Source: Camellia lanceoleosa
Lineage: Eukaryota > Streptophyta > Magnoliopsida > Ericales > Theaceae
DNA length: 64,000 bases
Assembly: GCA_025200525.1 (NCBI GenBank)
Contig: CM045763.1
Location: 66,289,018-66,353,017, forward strand
Direction: 5' to 3'
The notes under the pieces: generated by a model
What the model was told of the DNA's origin: nothing
Seen by the model: only the letters and a program-made list of their open reading frames with translations
Database searches by the model: none
Shown: positions 59,539 to 64,000 of the stretch, piece after piece
How the letters are laid out: each line of letters begins with the position of its first letter
Position numbering within the stretch: position 1 is the first letter of the stretch
Translations under genes and position numbers: made by a program

Positions 59539-60523
59539 TTTTTTTTTTTTTTCCCCTCTTTTTCTTCTTTATTTCTTTCCTTTTCATTTTTTCCCCTTCA
59601 TTCTTTTGATAATGGTGGTAAGAAGAAGACCATGGAAGCCGAAGGGAGGATGAAAGGGATTTTTTTTTTTTTTTTGTTGTTGAGGCAGTTGAAGATGATG
59701 AAGATGTTCCAGCACTAGGTGACATTGGTAACCTTGTTACTGTTCGTAAAAAGAAGACCATGGAAGTCGAAGGGAGAAACCGCTTATGTCTTCTTCTTAC
59801 CATCGAAAGAAGAGAATAAACAGACCATGGAAGACCATGTTGAAAATAATGAAGATATTCCAGCAGCCAGATTTTTTTTTTTTTTTTGATGTTGATGTGG
59901 ATTGAAGATGAAGGAAAAAATAAAATAAAATTTGTGGATGAAGATGTTGATGATCAGGATCTGCAGAACCAGATCTTGTTGTTGATCTGCAGAACCAATT
60001 TTTTTTTGTTCTGGATTTTTTGATCTGGATTTTTGATCAAATTTTTGATCTGATCAAATTTTTTTGTTCTGGATTTTTTAATCTGGATTTTTGATCAAAT
60101 TTTTGATCTGATCAAATTTTTTTGATCTGGATTTTTTGATACAGTTATGTATATTCTTGATCTGGATTTTAAACGGCGAGATGAACAAGAAAAAAATTTG
60201 ATCAACAGTTACAAAGCAAAATTTGACTAAAAATAATTTTTTTCAGATCAAAAAATTTGCTCTTTCTTCTTGTTCATCCAACAATACTTTGCATTGTAAC
60301 TCGTCAAAAAATTTGATATGCATAATTTTTTTTCTTGTTCATCTCATCTGATCAATTTTTTTTTTTAATTTGTGGATTTTTTAATATTTCTTCTTCTTCT
60401 TCAGATCAAAATATTTTTTGAAGATGAACCAGATCTCGTCGTTTTGATCTAGATTTTTTTTTTTGTTTGTTCTCCTTTTTGTTTATCTTCAGAAAAAACA
60501 CGAAAAAAATTATAAAAAAAAAA

Positions 60524-60551
60524 GACACCAAAACGACGTCGTTTTGGTGTC
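60524..60551. repeat. 28 bp perfect palindrome
   Basis: Two 14-base halves around GACGTC, with outer arm GACACC before AAAACGAC. Inside the right terminal repeat; the outer arm differs from the left palindrome yet is self-complementary. Confidence 0.9.
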
Positions 60552-60617
60552 GAGCCAAATTCGAGCCTCCGAATTTCGAGTTACGAATCGGAACTGTATA
60601 TATAATCCATATGTAAT

Positions 60618-63600
60618 TGTAGACACCCCATTTTTGACCGACCTTAAGACTCAAACGTCACCGATTGAGCGCTTGGTGATGTTGCATATTGTGCTCATTC
60701 TGAGGTAGCGGAGTTTCAGCTTTGAGCCTCGCCTCCGGACTTTCGAACTCTTTTGTGCTTTGTCTCGGTTTGCGAACCAAGCCCTGTTTTTTCTGTTTTC
60801 TCTTCCCGAAGGAAGGGAGAGGTCTCGTAGACCATCTCTTAGTGTCCATAGGCTACGTTTCGTGGTCGTAGGTCATTTTTCCCGTTTGGAGCCTGGTTTT
60901 CGGTTTTCGGAGCCGTCGGCCGTGCGCTTCGGTTCGGGACCGCTTAACTACCTTTGTTTGCTCCGATTTTTGGCACACACCTTATTTCCTCCCTTTTGAG
61001 CGACACTGTGGCCCGAGAGACCACCTTTATGGTCGAACGCCACTTCTGGTGCCTAACAGCCTATTTTCGGGGCCCCAAATTGCGTGTTTTGGCCCCCGAA
61101 CCTTCGTTTTGCATCTGTCTTGGTCCATTTTGGGCAGGGACCTTATTTTCATTGTTAGAAAGGTTGTAGGAGGGTGGGAGACTAGCAATTTTTTTGAAAA
61201 AACAGCTTTTCTCTTCATCGCTCTTCATCGCCCGTTTTTCTCACTAGAAAGCTGGTTTTTCCCACTCCCGGGCCACTTTTTCTGGCCCTCCACCACACCA
61301 TTGTGTTGTACACACCTGTGAGGCCACCAATATGGGTAGGCCGACCAGTAATTGTTCTTGACCCTTTTGAACCCCTCTAAAAAGCTGGTTTTTCTCTCTC
61401 CTAAGCAACATTTTCTGGTTTTTCACCATACAGCTGTATTCTACTCACCTGGAAGGCCACCTTTCTGGTATGGCCGACCAATAATTCTACTTGAACCTTT
61501 TGACCTCTGGTCAGCCTACCACCTTGCCTGGTCGGCCGACCACCTTGAACCTTTTTAACTGGTAGGCTATGTTTACGCTCCTGAATGTGTTCCAGCTGTG
61601 CTAGCTATTTTGCACTTAACCCACTGTCCGAGATTTGGTCCTTGTTTTGGTCCTTAAAAGGTGGTTTTTGACCATTTTCTTAGCTTGTTAGAGAAGTTGG
61701 ACTCTTTGGTCAAGCTTCTTGAGGAAGCTTAACCCTTTTGGTCAAGCTTCCTTTAGAAGCTTTGACCCCCCCCCTTGAGGCTTCTCCAAGAAGCCATAGC
61801 CTTTCTCCTCTATATAACCAACCTTTTATCTTCATTTGCAAGGGTTAGACATATTTGCTAAGGCATACACCCATCTCCCTCCATAGCTCTCTCTTCCAAG
61901 CTCTAAAGTCTATTATCCTTAGCCATTTACACTACAACTTATAGCCTACCACCTCCACACTCCATTCCAGCACCTTGAAGGTCATTTACAGAGGTAGAGA
62001 GCTCACATTCTTGGTCCAAAAGCTGCTGGAGGTCGGCTCTACAAGGGTAAGTCACTATCTCCCTCTTTGTAGCCTTATCTTGCATCATATCTTAGTCTTA
62101 TTTTCAAGAATTTCTGGGCTCCGACCCAAACTGTAAAGTGTCTTATTTTGAGTCCCTCTTCAACTTTGATTAAGGACATTTTTCTGTTTGAAGTCATCTA
62201 TTTCCTGGTTTGTTCAATCTCTCTTTTAGGGCTATTTTTGCATCCTATTTTAGCCTTACTTGTGAACATTTTCGAGATTTTCTATAAACTGGAAAAGTCT
62301 TATTTTGAGCCCCTCTTAATGTTTGTTTAAGGATATTTTTCTGTTTGAGGTCATATGCTTCCTTGTATGCTTGATTGCCTTTTGTTTTGAGCCTTGCATC
62401 TAAGCTTTTGTTGCATGCTTGGTTTGGCCTCTTAGCCACTAAAATTCAGTGGATTTTTAGTGGCTTAGATGCATTTTTGAGGGCCAAAAACAGAGAGGGG
62501 TGATCCTCCCTCTCCTTGTCTTGTTTGGTGGTCTTTTAGGCCTTCCAAAAGGACCCTATTTTGCATACATTGAAGTCTTATTTTAGGCTTTATTTTGAGG
62601 GTTTTGAGGTCTGCCTTGTCTCTATTCGAGGCCCTTTTGGCCATATTTTATGTCTATGATGCATGTGTAGAGAAATCTCATTCAAGGCCTTTCAAAGAGG
62701 CCTTTCTTTGCATGTTTCTGAGACTGATTCCAGGGCCTATTTGGTGGGTTTTAGGGCTGTCATAACCCATTTCCAGAGTTGGTTTGGTCTTGCTAAGTGT
62801 CTATCTTGTATGTGTTTAATAACCCCTTGTATGGCCCTCTAAAGGAGCTCATCATTTTGGCATGCATTGGCTGCATTTCAGTGATTATTTGGGCATATTT
62901 TGGCATGTTTTATTCATTGATTTTTGCTAGTTTGATAAGTTTTCATACGCTTCATATACATGCCATGTAAACCATGTTTGCTAGTCAAAGTTGCATGCTA
63001 TTTTAGTCCATCATGCTAGCATCTTTTGGTCATGCTTTGAACTAGAAATGTTCATGTTTTGGGATTGCCTTGGCTCTGTCTTTGTGCTTCATAGTCAAAT
63101 AATGCATGCTTTGTATAGCTATAAGTCAATACATATGTCTAGTTTTGAGTTTCAGGGCTCATCTCATGCATCGGGTGCCATGTTTCCATGTTTCGGAACC
63201 TTTTAGCATCATGTTTTAGTGCTGGAATTTACATGTTTGAATGCCATGCTTCATCCTTGCCATGCCTTGTTAGAGTTGCATGCTGTGCCTTAGGTTCGGT
63301 CCTCGGTTTGCGTGCATATGTGCACGCATTTTGGTAGTCTCATTTTCATCTTATGGCTACTGATGTGCGTGTGACTGAGGTCCACTCATATTGGTGTAAG
63401 CCCATATTGCATTGTGTATGTCATCTTAGTCTATAGCATTATGTATGCTAGGTTGTATGTTAGAGCATTGTGTATGTCATGTTACATCAAGCATTGTATA
63501 TGTCATTTCATAGCATTGTGTATGCTAGATTGCATGTTAGGATTGCATTCATGCATGTCATGCATATTGCATTGTGTTTGGGATAGGAGTTAGCCCAAAC

Positions 63601-64000
63601 ACGGAAAATGAGGGACGTTTCGTACTCCAAGTGACGGAATGTGTCTCAATTCCCGGTCGCCGACACTCCGGATTAACCATGATGGAGTCTAGGCCTTGTT
63701 GTGTTTATATGTGCATTCATTTCACATCGAGTCGTGCAATTCGACTCCTCGGCCATCATGCATCGAGATGCGTGATTGGTGGCACGAGGATCGAGATATG
63801 CATACATATATGAAAATACTTTGCCGTGCCCCTTTCCTGCTCTCTGTTGCAGCAAATCAGAAACCGGCAGTCTTTTGGAGCTTCGTGCAATATTCCGGGC
63901 TTGATTGTAAACAGAGGCTAATTGGGGCATCGCAATGGATTTCCGCGCAAGGCAACTCAAGCATGCATCATTTATCATTCGGAACAGAGCTGAGGCAGTC
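60618..64000 (+). mobile_element. Second copy of the long Ogre/Tat-like LTR, cut by window end
   Basis: Starts TGTAGACACCCCAT like 44259 and follows the same order of blocks (CTTGAGGAAGCTT units, TATA box, TTGCATGC-rich middle, GGGATAGGAGTTAGCC, GAACAGAGCTGAGG) to the last base, which aligns to about 47912 of the first copy. The preceding 5 bases are GTAAT. It could be a solo LTR or the 5' LTR of a whole element. Open frames (60760-60999, 60954-61321, 63574-63813 and others) have no family. Confidence 0.85.
61811..61817 (+). promoter_or_regulatory. TATA box of the second long LTR
   Basis: TATATAA after CCTC, at the same place as TATAAAAG at 45412 in the first copy. Confidence 0.6.

Larger units (their letters stand above)
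59478..60584. mobile_element. Inverted-repeat element with palindromic ends
   Basis: Starts GTAACTCGAAATATCTG and ends with the inverse of GTAACTCGAAATTCGGAGG. Terminal inverted repeats reach about 60 bp inward and include GGCTCGACA and a perfect palindrome on each side. The 1.1 kb interior has GAAGACCATGGAAG(C/T)CGAAGG repeats (59622-59850), long T runs and repeated TTTTTGATCTGGAT/TTTGATCTGATCAAATT words (59990-60170). No transposase frame; foldback or Mutator-like type is possible. Confidence 0.65.

Noticed and set aside
1..64000. Search for a CRISPR array, rRNA, operon or other prokaryote-type system
   Set aside because: All tandem repeats found are LTR arrays or microsatellites without spacers of fixed size, and all real genes are spliced plant genes.

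Overview
This is a 64 kb piece of a nuclear genome from a flowering plant, most likely a eudicot and probably woody. The evidence is spliced genes with plant-specific families (TOPLESS co-repressor, BRIZ-type RING ligase), AT-rich introns full of small inverted-repeat transposons, and long Ty3/gypsy LTR retrotransposons. I see no rRNA, CRISPR array, operon or organellar sequence, and the species is not identified.

Layout. 1-6755: the 3' part of a gypsy-type element (plus strand) with a broken gag, a long non-coding interior where pol should be, and a 2.6 kb LTR. 6855-12000: intergenic DNA with a 2.2 kb element bearing ~400 bp inverted arms, a tRNA-derived SINE with a perfect 16 bp target duplication, a foldback-like element and several MITEs. 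12.0-27.3 kb: a TOPLESS/TPR gene (plus strand, 25 coding exons, 1137 codons once a frameshift is allowed for). Its introns hold at least nine small transposons, and exon 24 carries a net 2-nt loss. 29.4-36.4 kb: a convergent BRIZ gene (minus strand, 11 exons, 481 codons), intact as read. 36.4-39.8 kb: AT-rich intergenic DNA with duplications. 39.8-58.5 kb: a nest of LTR insertions whose order can be read from target-site duplications (CTTAG, CAAAC, ACTGG). The largest is a full-length Tekay/Del-like gypsy element on the minus strand, with nine in-frame stops and no frameshift over 1493 codons. 58.5-64 kb: old host flank, a MITE, a 1.1 kb inverted-repeat element with long perfect palindromes, and the start of a second copy of a very long (about 4.85 kb) LTR family.

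The two host genes are ordinary in function. The TOPLESS-type protein is a co-repressor that takes EAR-motif repressors through its N-terminal LisH/CTLH region and builds WD40 propellers. BRIZ is a RING plus ZnF-UBP ubiquitin ligase subunit. I found no discrete new multi-gene system. What deserves a second look is: the frameshifted TOPLESS exon; a gag-only (TR-GAG-like) element; a SINE with two tRNA-like promoters; and several families of CpG-rich or perfect palindromes kept inside LTRs and inverted-repeat elements while their surroundings diverge. All boundaries were read by eye; no search or alignment was run.
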